Positions 1 through 6,039 are shown, counted from the stretch's first letter. The stretch is DNA of 6,307 nucleotides from Proteiniphilum sp. (GCA_031284475.1 JAISZV010000220.1:1-6307), one strand, 5' to 3'. The notes: generated by a model not told the origin, from the sequence alone. Program-made: numbers and translations.

Positions 1-25
1 TTCCATCATGGCAATGTTCCGAACG

Positions 26-1945
26 CTACTTTCTTTTCCTGGAATCGCGCGGTTTAGCGTCTTTACCGGAAAAGTTCTTACCGGATTTAAAAGGTTTACC
101 GGATTTGGAAGATTTAGCGACGGGATTGCCGGGACGGCGTTCTCGTCCGGTTTCGTGAGAAGAACTCTCGCGTAACTTAAAGGGTTTGCTTCCCGAAGTA
201 CCGGAACGGCGTTCCCGACCGGTTTCGTGAGAAGAACTCTCGCGCAATTTAAAAGGTTTGTCTCCCGAAGTACCGGGACGGCGTTCTCTGCCGGTTTCGT
301 GAGAGGAACTCTCGCGTGACTTAAAGGGTTTGCTTCCCGAAGTACCTGGACGGCGTTCCCGTCCGGTTTCGCGAGAAGAACTCTCGCGTAACTTAAAGGG
401 TTTGTCTCCCGAAGTACCGGGACGGCGTTCTCTGCCGGTTTCGCGAGAAGAACTCTCACGCAATTTAAAAGGTTTGTCTCCCGAAGTACCGGAACGGCGT
501 TCCGTCCTGTTTTCGCGAAAGGAGGAATGTTCCCGTGATTTAAAAGGCTTACCCCGTTCGCCGTCGCTCCTTTTAGGGCGGTACGTGTCCCGTGGTTTCT
601 CTTCCCCTGCTTCGTTCGCTCGTTGAGACCGGCGGTAACCCTCCCTGGAATTTCTTTCGGAATGGCCGCCGGAACCACCGGAGCGACCTTCCTCCCGGTA
701 TATTCCTTTTGCCGGGCGGTCGTCGCGTTTGCCGGAAAATATCTCATATTCGCGCATCTCGCACTCCAACGCACCGTTATAGAGAAAGAACCGTTTGGAA
801 TGTCTGAGCCCAATCGCATCGAACGACTCCTTCCGGTAACTCAATATATAGGCGCGGTACCCCGGAAAGACGTGCTTTAACCGCTCGCCGATCATCGAAT
901 AGAGTTCGTCCAGATCCTCCACTTTAAGGCGCTCCCCGTATGGAGGATTGGTCATCAGGAGACCTTCTTTTGAAGGCGGTTCAGCGAATTGCCGGAATGG
1001 TTTTACCTCCAGGTCGATATACTTTTTCAGTCCCGCATTCTTGATATTCTTTTCGGCAATAGCAATGGCTTTGGGAGAAATATCGAAACCCACAATACGA
1101 TGATTAAATTCCCGCGCTTCCGCTTCATCGTTATAGATAGCGCTGAAAAGTTCACTGTCGAAATCTTTCCATTTTTCAAAAGCGAAGTGTGGGCGATGAA
1201 TCCCCGGAGGGATGCCCAGGGCTATCATGGCCGCCTCGATCAGTAATGTTCCCGAACCGCACATCGGATCGATGAAGTTGCACTCCCCTCTCCATCCCGA
1301 TTTCAGGATCATGCCGGCTGCCAGTACCTCGTTCAGCGGAGCGTCTCCCTGCGCTACCCGGTAGCCGCGCTTGTGGAGCGATTCTCCCGAACTGTCGAGC
1401 GACAAGGTACATTTGTTATGCGCCACATGAATATGAAACACTATATCGGGATTGGAGACGCTTACCGAAGGGCGTTTTTCATATTTCTCGTTAAACCAGT
1501 CGGCAATAGCGTCCTTTACCCGGTAGGCTACAAACTTGGAATGGGTAAAAATGTGCGAAAAGACTACGGCGTCGATGGAGAATGTGTTGTTTAATGTAAG
1601 GAAATCGTCCCAGTTGAAACTTTTCACCGCTTCGTATACCTCATCGGCGCTCTCCGCCTTAAAGGTATAGAAAGGTTTCAGAATGCGCAACGCCGTACGG
1701 CAATGCACATTCGTTTTATACATCAGCGCTTTGTCGCCCGTGAATGATACCATCCGGGTACCCAGCTCCACATTATCCGCACCCAGTGAGATCAGTTCTT
1801 CCGCCAATACGTCTTCCAGTTCCGCCAGTGTTTTGGCGATCATCGGAAATTGTTCTCCCCGTCCGTCCGTCCCTTCACTGTGGGATAACCCCGGTTCGAT
1901 AACCTCCTGCTCATTCACTTCACGAAAGCGTTCGTTTTCAATCAT
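26..1945 (-). CDS. THUMP-domain SAM-dependent RNA methyltransferase (RlmL-like) with a repetitive basic C-terminal tail
   Basis: Predicted to methylate a guanine N2 of 23S rRNA in the cytoplasm. By family the reaction resembles the RlmL half of E. coli RlmKL (m2G2445), but the exact target is inferred. Residues about 35-195 form the THUMP/ferredoxin-like RNA-binding part, ending in HKRGYR (191-196). Residues about 196-405 are a Rossmann methyltransferase of the UPF0020 type: SAM-binding DPMCGSGT at 226-233, an acidic residue in GFDIS (D288), and the catalytic NPPYGERL at 333-340. The RlmK (m7G) half of the proteobacterial fusion is absent. In its place residues about 406-639 are low-complexity and rich in R, K, S, G and E, with six 24-residue repeats at 465-609. 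The ATG at 1945 is preceded by an A-rich leader and a -7 box. An internal ATG at 1841-1843 (M35, MIAKTL) is where the recognisable domain begins and is a possible alternative start. The stop is TAG. Family is confident, tail function unknown. Confidence 0.93.
   Translation of the reverse strand: MIENERFREVNEQEVIEPGLSHSEGTDGRGEQFPMIAKTLAELEDVLAEELISLGADNVELGTRMVSFTGDKALMYKTNVHCRTALRILKPFYTFKAESADEVYEAVKSFNWDDFLTLNNTFSIDAVVFSHIFTHSKFVAYRVKDAIADWFNEKYEKRPSVSVSNPDIVFHIHVAHNKCTLSLDSSGESLHKRGYRVAQGDAPLNEVLAAGMILKSGWRGECNFIDPMCGSGTLLIEAAMIALGIPPGIHRPHFAFEKWKDFDSELFSAIYNDEAEAREFNHRIVGFDISPKAIAIAEKNIKNAGLKKYIDLEVKPFRQFAEPPSKEGLLMTNPPYGERLKVEDLDELYSMIGERLKHVFPGYRAYILSYRKESFDAIGLRHSKRFFLYNGALECEMREYEIFSGKRDDRPAKGIYREEGRSGGSGGHSERNSREGYRRSQRANEAGEEKPRDTYRPKRSDGERGKPFKSREHSSFRENRTERRSGTSGDKPFKLRESSSRETGRERRPGTSGDKPFKLRESSSRETGRERRPGTSGSKPFKSRESSSHETGRERRPGTSGDKPFKLRESSSHETGRERRSGTSGSKPFKLRESSSHETGRERRPGNPVAKSSKSGKPFKSGKNFSGKDAKPRDSRKRK
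119..553 (-). repeat. Six 72-bp in-frame tandem repeats encoding a basic 24-residue unit
   Basis: The unit reads roughly [D/S]KPFK[L/S]RESSS[R/H]E followed by TGRERR[P/S]GTSG. The marker CCCGAAGTACC recurs every 72 bp on the plus strand, its G falling at 195, 267, 339, 411 and 483. Six units cover residues 465-609 of the methyltransferase. The copy nearest the domain (KPFKSREHSSF..., about 481-553) is the most diverged and one residue longer. The copy nearest the C terminus degrades into GNPVAK. Units 2 and 3 are identical in protein but differ at synonymous sites. The DNA is nearly as conserved as the protein, which points to recent duplication or conversion. A shorter KPFKSGK motif follows at about residues 616-622. 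Confidence 0.95.
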
Positions 1946-1968
1946 TCGTTCTCTTTTTAATATGGGTA

Positions 1969-1976
1969 CAAAGATA
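1969..1976 (-). promoter_or_regulatory. Bacteroidetes -7 box upstream of the RNA methyltransferase gene
   Basis: The minus strand reads TATCTTTG, an exact match to the TAnnTTTG -7 consensus of the Bacteroidetes primary sigma factor. It lies 23 bp upstream of the ATG at 1945, giving a predicted 5' leader of roughly 18 nt. I found no convincing TTG/TTTG -33 element 19-21 bp further upstream, so the promoter is partial by sequence. Its position just before the longer start supports that start over the internal M35. Confidence 0.6.
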
Positions 1977-2003
1977 ACACCCGTGAAGCGATTTTACCCT
2001 ATT
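1976..2003. repeat. Left copy of imperfect 28/29-bp direct repeat
   Basis: The plus strand reads AACACCCGTGAAGCGATTTT followed by ACCCTATT. It matches 2218-2246 with about two one- to two-base indels and very few substitutions. The two copies bracket the 22-bp tandem repeat block. Its left end touches the -7 box of the methyltransferase promoter, so it occupies the upstream promoter region on the minus strand. Confidence 0.7.
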
Positions 2004-2039
2004 ACCAGTAACAAAAAAAGAATTTGGCCGGTCAGAAGG

Positions 2040-2058
2040 AAAAAGAAAGCCGGCTTTC
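2040..2058 (-). terminator. Weak candidate terminator or protein-binding palindrome GAAAGCCGGCTTTC
   Basis: GAAAGCCGGCTTTC at 2045-2058 is a perfect 14-bp palindrome. Read on the minus strand it is a GAAAG/CTTTC stem closed by CCGG and followed by five Ts, which could end the transcript of the GHL10 gene about 220 nt downstream of its stop. The stem is short, so termination is weakly supported. A palindromic operator is an equally good reading. Confidence 0.3.
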
Positions 2059-2062
2059 CCAA

Positions 2063-2080
2063 AAACGATAGTTATCGTTT
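2063..2080. repeat. Inverted repeat AAACGATA-GT-TATCGTTT
   Basis: Two perfect 8-bp arms are separated by GT. The right arm overlaps the first and most diverged unit of the 22-bp tandem array, and the same AAACGAT...ATCGTTT arrangement recurs at 2085-2103 with a CAGTA centre. On the minus strand five Ts begin in the distal arm, so weak hairpin termination is possible. A dimeric regulator site fits the recurrence better. This is inference only. Confidence 0.6.
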
Positions 2081-2177
2081 AGTCAAACGATCAGTAATCG
2101 TTTTTTAAAAGATCAGTAATCGTTTTTTAAAAGATCGGTAATCGTTTTCTAAAAAGATCGGTAATCGTTTTACCTTG
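2067..2177. repeat. Five tandem 22-23 bp units (GATCRGTAATCG core)
   Basis: Units begin at 2067, 2089, 2111, 2133 and 2156. The core is GATCAGTAATCG in copies 2 and 3 and GATCGGTAATCG in copies 4 and 5, followed by a T-run and an A-run. Copy 1 is diverged (GATAGTTATCG). Each unit has a GATNNNNNATC dyad, perfect out to AAACGAT/ATCGTTT in the second. A period of about 22 bp is near two helical turns, so the dyads lie on roughly the same DNA face. The period is not a multiple of three and every frame is interrupted, so it is non-coding. Confidence 0.9.
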
Positions 2178-2217
2178 CCTTTTCGTATTTGAACATAGAG
2201 CGCATTTCTTTCAGGTC

Positions 2218-2246
2218 AACACCCGCGTGAAGCAATTTACCCTATT
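2218..2246. repeat. Right copy of imperfect 28/29-bp direct repeat
   Basis: The plus strand reads AACACCCGCGTGAAGCAATT followed by TACCCTATT. It is the partner of 1976-2003, in direct orientation 242 bp away. It has an extra CG and lacks one base relative to the left copy. Unlike the left copy it is not followed by a TAnnTTTG box (GTGTTGACCTG on the minus strand). Confidence 0.7.
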
Positions 2247-2278
2247 TCCCCTCAACAATATTGATATTCATCTTTGTT

Positions 2279-3799
2279 CTATAATTTCACCTTAGCCTTT
2301 GCCGGCTTACTTTCATTATGAAAAGCGTCCAGTGCGGTTACTACGTAAGTGTAGCGGTTTTCGCCGCCTTCATAAGGCAATACGAAGAAATTATCAGGCG
2401 TGATCTTTATAATATTCTCTGCCCGGTTAATATCCGTTTTTTCTCCCTTGCGGAAGCGATAAACCACAAACCGCTGCGCCGATTCAGGATTCAACGGCTT
2501 CTTTTTATATTCCCATGTGAGGAAATGCATATCTTCGGTATACACATCCGTCAGTTTTTCCACGGCGGCGGGACGACCCTTGTACAAATGCGTATAAGCC
2601 GGTATCAGCGTCTTGTACCGGTGAAGATCGGTTTTCATCGCATCAGCCACTCCTGCAAAATCGTCAAGTATCTGGTAGCCGTACCAATAACAATTACCAT
2701 GTACGAAAGACATTTCGCGTGACTGCCGGATCTTCACGTTCAGTTCGTTCTTGTCGATACTCCGTTTCAGGTCTTGTCCTATATAAAGATGTTGTTCAAA
2801 GTTATTGGTATTCCACCACTGCAACAGGGTAGTATAATCGGCTGCGCTATGGCCTATTTCCCAGTAGAGTTGCGGCAGGTTGTAATCTATCCAACCTTTC
2901 TCCACCCACAGTTTTATGTCGGCATACAGGTCGTCGTAATTCTGCAAACCGTTGGTATTGCTGCCGTTCGGGTCGCTCCGCTTATTCCGGTAAATCCCGA
3001 ATGGACTAACGCCGAAACGCACCCACGGCTTGGTACCGGCAATGGTCAATTTTATCTGCTGAATAAGCAGATTCACGTTATTACGCCGCCAGTCGTCACG
3101 CTGCGAAGGCGAAAAACCCTGAGAAGCTGCGTACATCCCGAAACTGTTGTCGTCGGGAAAAGATGCCCCCGCGATGGGATAAGGATAAAAATAGTCATCC
3201 ATATGGATAGCGTCCACCTCATAGCGCGTAACAATATCACGCACTACTTCACATATAAACCCCCGGTTTTCCGGTAGTCCCGGATCAAAAAACAACTGGG
3301 TACCGTACTGCACAAAACGCTCCGGATGTTTCCGGTAAATATGGTTTTTTGCAAGCGTATTATTGATATTGCTTTTCACCCGGTAAGGATTCAGCCAGGC
3401 GTGAAGCTCCATTCCCCTTTTATGGCACTCCTCGATAATAAAAGCCAGGGGATCGAAAGAAGGATCGTCGGGCGCCTTTCCCTGTTCGCCGGACAGAAAC
3501 CGGCTCCACGGCTCCAACTCCGACCGGTAGAACGCGTCGGCTTCGGGACGAATCTGAAATATCACCGCATTAATACCTGCTTCATCAAATTTACGCACCA
3601 TATCAGAGATATAATGTTTCATGGCGGCGCTGTTCATTTGGCTGTAACGCGACTGCCCCACAGTCTGCACCCATGCCCCGCGAAATTCACGTTTCGGGGC
3701 GGCGGAGGGAATACGCGTCAGTGATTGTTTTGTGGTACCGCAGGCAGTGATCAGCGCGGCAACAAGCAATAAGCGAATAAACAGAGTAAATTTATCCAT
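2279..3799 (-). CDS. GHL10-family (DUF187, PF02638) glycoside hydrolase lipoprotein, DigH-like
   Basis: A predicted envelope glycosidase of 506 residues. Residues 1-20 are a lipoprotein signal peptide with lipobox LITAC and lipidated Cys20. The mature start GTTKQ lacks the acidic residues of the Bacteroidetes surface-export signal, so a periplasm-facing anchor is more likely. Residues about 37-390 are the (beta/alpha)8 GHL10 domain: EFRGAWVQTV at 38-47, INAVIFQIRPEADAFY at 76-91, ELHAWLNPYRV at 131-141, AIHMDDYFYPYP at 197-208 and LPQLYWEIG at 308-316. D201, D202 and E314 are the best acidic active-site candidates. Residues about 405-506 resemble a C-terminal fibronectin-III-like domain (YTYVVTALDAFHNESKP). 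E. coli DigH, an outer-membrane lipoprotein of this family, cleaves peptide-free peptidoglycan glycans; the same role here is inference. No strong Shine-Dalgarno is present, and the leader is A-rich (AAAAATCT-ATG). It may be co-transcribed with the antiporter. Confidence 0.9.
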   Translation of the reverse strand: MDKFTLFIRLLLVAALITACGTTKQSLTRIPSAAPKREFRGAWVQTVGQSRYSQMNSAAMKHYISDMVRKFDEAGINAVIFQIRPEADAFYRSELEPWSRFLSGEQGKAPDDPSFDPLAFIIEECHKRGMELHAWLNPYRVKSNINNTLAKNHIYRKHPERFVQYGTQLFFDPGLPENRGFICEVVRDIVTRYEVDAIHMDDYFYPYPIAGASFPDDNSFGMYAASQGFSPSQRDDWRRNNVNLLIQQIKLTIAGTKPWVRFGVSPFGIYRNKRSDPNGSNTNGLQNYDDLYADIKLWVEKGWIDYNLPQLYWEIGHSAADYTTLLQWWNTNNFEQHLYIGQDLKRSIDKNELNVKIRQSREMSFVHGNCYWYGYQILDDFAGVADAMKTDLHRYKTLIPAYTHLYKGRPAAVEKLTDVYTEDMHFLTWEYKKKPLNPESAQRFVVYRFRKGEKTDINRAENIIKITPDNFFVLPYEGGENRYTYVVTALDAFHNESKPAKAKVKL

Positions 3800-3903
3800 A
3801 GATTTTTATGATGATTTGTTGATTGAATGATTGAATTGAACAGGGAATTGGGACTTTTTCTATCTTTTTTATCGTGCAAAGCGTACTATCCGTCATCATC
3901 ATT
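3800..3903. other. 104-bp gap between antiporter and lipoprotein genes
   Basis: I see no hairpin terminator and no exact TAnnTTTG box here on the minus strand. The nearest is TACGCTTTG, which has one base too many. A short GATTGAATGATTGAATTGAA stretch at about 3820-3839 is an ATTGA-type micro-repeat. The lack of signals leaves read-through from the antiporter gene into the lipoprotein gene plausible. Confidence 0.5.
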
Positions 3904-5973
3904 CTAAGGAATAAAAATATGGTCTTCATTCTCCAGCAACTGATCCGCCAAATGCTGTTTGGGATAAACAACAATACGGTTGTGATGCGGGAAGCGGTTC
4001 TCCAACCGGGTGGGCAGGCCCTCCAAAACAGGGATATGGGAAATATACCCTGCATGGGCGGAAACCAGGACGATCAGGTCGTCTTTTCTGATCAAATCGC
4101 CGCAAGACAGCGGGTTGCTCCAATCCACAAAAGGGTGGAAAGTAAAGTTTCCCGGCTTCTTTTGTCCGGAGATAATTTCCCGCGTTTCAGGATGCCCCAG
4201 ATGCAACACCGGGATCGACAACTCGGAGGAGAGCTTCGACACCTTACTTACCCACAATCCGAACCCATCTTCTTTTTCAGCCAGCGGCGGCGAAAGAACT
4301 ACAATCCGTTTGTTCAAAATAAGATTTTGTTCCACATGGCAAACAAACAGGTTCTTATCCATACTCCTGATGATCAGGTCTACCTTCTCGCCCAGTAGTT
4401 TATCCCATAATCCCACCTTTCCCGGCCATCCCAGGATCACAATATCCGACATCGTTTCACGCGCTGTCCGCACAATACCATCCACCGGATTATGATCGAT
4501 AATAGTGATAATATCTACTTTTACTTCCGCCGCCGTAGCTCTCGATACAAACCCCTGCAACTGTTTTCTGAAACTCACTATATTCTTCTCCGCCTCATGG
4601 TTGTTAGGTACTATCCCAAGCAGGGAGATAGGATTCGCCGATTTTTTATCTTTCAGCAGCAATGCCAGTTCCACATGCTGCCCTATATTAGTGGGATTGG
4701 CAATAGGCAGCAAGATTTTCTCCTGGGCAAACTCGCCCATGAAAGAGGAGGAAAGAGGCCCATTCTCTTCGCTGATAGCGATCTTTTTAGCGGCTCTTTG
4801 CGTAAAAACCGAAGCTACGATACAAGTGAGCAGGATAAGGATAATAGTTCCGTTTAAGATATATTCATCCAGCAAATCCGCCCTGTACCCCACGAGGATA
4901 ATGGCCAGCGTAGCAGCAGCATGTGAACTGCTCAGCCCGAAAATAAGGTTTCTCTGGCTATTTGAATAGCGGAATGTTTTCTGCGTTGCCCATGCCGCCA
5001 ACCATTTTCCCAGGAGCGCCACCAATGTGAGCGCCAACGCCACGATAAGGGTACGCGGCGCGTTCAGCACCACGCCAACGTCGACCAGCATCCCTACCGA
5101 GATCAGGAAAAAGGGGATAAAAAGGGCGTTCCCGAAGAACTCAATCCGGTTCATCAGTGCCGATGAATGAGGGATCAGCCGGTTCAGCGCCAATCCCGCG
5201 GCAAATGCCCCTATAATAGGTTCAATCCCTCCCAGTTCCACCAGAAAACCCGCAGAAAACACCACGAACAAAACAAAGATAAAGGTAGAATATTTCTCAG
5301 GGGTGGCCCTCTTAAAGAACCATTTGGCAAGGCGGGGCACTATCAGGAAAATAATCAGGGAGAAGAGCAGCAGCGAGAGCAGCAATCTTAAAAGAAAACC
5401 GCCGTCCAGCCCGCCGCTGCTATTGGACAAAACCAGCGCAAGGATGATCAGCACAGCCGTATCGGTAAGAATGGTGCCTCCTACCGTAATTGCCACCGCC
5501 TGGTTACGCGCAATCCCCATACGGCTTACGATGGGATAGGCCACCAAAGTATGGGTAGAGAACATGCTTGCCGTCAGAAAACTGGCGCCAGCGCTGTAAC
5601 CGAGCAAATAATGGCAAACAGGATAACCTACAAGCAGCGGGATAACAAAAGTATAAAACCCAAAAGCGAGGCTTCTGTTCTTATGAAGTACAAACTCCCC
5701 TAAATCGAGTTCCAACCCCACTATAAACATAATATACAGCAATCCTATGGTAGAGAACATCTCCACGCCGGCATGGGTATTGTCTATCCAATTAAGCCCG
5801 TGTGGGCCGATGATCACCCCTGCCACAATCAACCCAACGATACCCGGCACATTGATCCGTTTGAGGAGAACGGGGAACAGAAGGATTATCGACAAAAGCA
5901 ATGCGAATATCAATACCGGATTGGAAAACGGTAAAGTAAACTCTTGTTGTATTTCTGACAGAAATGCTTCCAT
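3904..5973 (-). CDS. CPA2-family cation:proton antiporter with tandem USP-like cytosolic domains
   Basis: An inner-membrane monovalent cation (Na+ or K+)/H+ exchanger of 689 residues, for pH and ion homeostasis. Residues about 19-391 hold 12-13 hydrophobic segments of the Na+/H+ exchanger fold. Family landmarks are VPGIVGLIVAGVIIGPHGL (42-60), GLELDLGEF (86-94), GGTILTDTAVL (165-175), EPIIGAFAAGLALNR (251-265), LLGKWLAAW (320-328) and GLSSSHAAATLAIILVG (346-362). D171 is the likely ion/proton site; the preceding residue is Thr, not the Asp of NapA-type electrogenic exchangers. K323 is positioned like the conserved TM10 lysine. The tail has no RCK/TrkA-N GxGxxG motif, so it is not KefB/KefC-like in regulation. 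Instead residues about 411-547 and 553-689 look like two USP-type folds. The first has G515-2x-G518-9x-G528, close to the USP ATP-binding signature but with Glu after the last Gly. The start has a good AGGAG 7 nt upstream. Substrate and coupling are not determinable. Confidence 0.92.
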   Translation of the reverse strand: MEAFLSEIQQEFTLPFSNPVLIFALLLSIILLFPVLLKRINVPGIVGLIVAGVIIGPHGLNWIDNTHAGVEMFSTIGLLYIMFIVGLELDLGEFVLHKNRSLAFGFYTFVIPLLVGYPVCHYLLGYSAGASFLTASMFSTHTLVAYPIVSRMGIARNQAVAITVGGTILTDTAVLIILALVLSNSSGGLDGGFLLRLLLSLLLFSLIIFLIVPRLAKWFFKRATPEKYSTFIFVLFVVFSAGFLVELGGIEPIIGAFAAGLALNRLIPHSSALMNRIEFFGNALFIPFFLISVGMLVDVGVVLNAPRTLIVALALTLVALLGKWLAAWATQKTFRYSNSQRNLIFGLSSSHAAATLAIILVGYRADLLDEYILNGTIILILLTCIVASVFTQRAAKKIAISEENGPLSSSFMGEFAQEKILLPIANPTNIGQHVELALLLKDKKSANPISLLGIVPNNHEAEKNIVSFRKQLQGFVSRATAAEVKVDIITIIDHNPVDGIVRTARETMSDIVILGWPGKVGLWDKLLGEKVDLIIRSMDKNLFVCHVEQNLILNKRIVVLSPPLAEKEDGFGLWVSKVSKLSSELSIPVLHLGHPETREIISGQKKPGNFTFHPFVDWSNPLSCGDLIRKDDLIVLVSAHAGYISHIPVLEGLPTRLENRFPHHNRIVVYPKQHLADQLLENEDHIFIP

Positions 5974-5980
5974 AAGATAA

Positions 5981-5985
5981 CTCCT
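5981..5985 (-). promoter_or_regulatory. Shine-Dalgarno AGGAG for the antiporter gene
   Basis: The minus strand reads AGGAG-TTATCTT-ATG, an ideal 7-nt spacing. It is the only strong Shine-Dalgarno among the three genes and fixes the start at 5973. Confidence 0.8.
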
Positions 5986-6031
5986 GAGGTTTGGAAAACA
6001 GGTTCCGGAAAGTGATTTCCATATACGCCTA

Positions 6032-6039
6032 CAAAAATA
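6032..6039 (-). promoter_or_regulatory. -7-like box TATTTTTG upstream of the antiporter gene
   Basis: The minus strand matches TAnnTTTG exactly, 58 bp upstream of the ATG, predicting a leader of about 50 nt. It sits inside a 16-bp perfect AT palindrome (AAAAATAATTATTTTT, 6033-6048). I see no -33 TTG at 19-21 bp spacing. The match lies in very AT-rich sequence, so chance occurrence is possible. Confidence 0.45.

Larger units (their letters stand above)
1946..2278. other. 333-bp intergenic region with clustered repeats and palindromes
   Basis: This gap separates the GHL10 lipoprotein gene from the RNA methyltransferase gene. In order from 1946 it holds the -7 box, the left copy of a 28-bp direct repeat, a 14-bp palindrome, an inverted repeat AAACGATA-GT-TATCGTTT, five tandem 22-23 bp units, about 40 bp of unique sequence, and the right copy of the direct repeat. 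No credible gene was found. The only minus-strand open stretch ends at 2170-2172 (about 22 codons, ending MFKYEKAR) and has no leader that supports it. Confidence 0.8.

Noticed and set aside
330..626. Plus-strand repetitive open frame (PEVPGRRS..SREELSRNLKGL) opposite the methyltransferase tail
   Set aside because: It is the antisense shadow of the 72-bp repeats, open only because the period is a multiple of three and the codon block is palindromic. No ribosome site or promoter, and the minus frame has the real domain.
2067..2177. CRISPR array
   Set aside because: Units are directly abutting at 22-23 bp with no unique spacers and no cas genes nearby.
2170..2240. Short minus-strand open stretch ending MFKYEKAR before the 22-bp array
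   Set aside because: About 22 codons, preceded by an in-frame TAG, no start with a leader, and its beginning overlaps the 28-bp direct repeat.
1976..2246. Insertion sequence or MITE bounded by the 28-bp repeats
   Set aside because: The repeats are direct, not inverted, there is no transposase, and I see no target-site duplication outside them. Kept as a finding about duplication only.
2250..2275. Plus-strand promoter TTGATATTCATCTTTG
   Set aside because: The TA of the -7 box is CA, the TTG spacing is far too short, and no plus-strand gene follows.
3870..3895. Promoter for the GHL10 gene at minus-strand TACGCTTTG
   Set aside because: Three bases separate TA from TTTG instead of two, and there is no -33 element.
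3874..4398. Long plus-strand open frame opposite the antiporter tail, and similar ones at 4505-4969 and 2774-3277
   Set aside because: Antisense shadows of strongly supported minus-strand genes; no family features or start signals.
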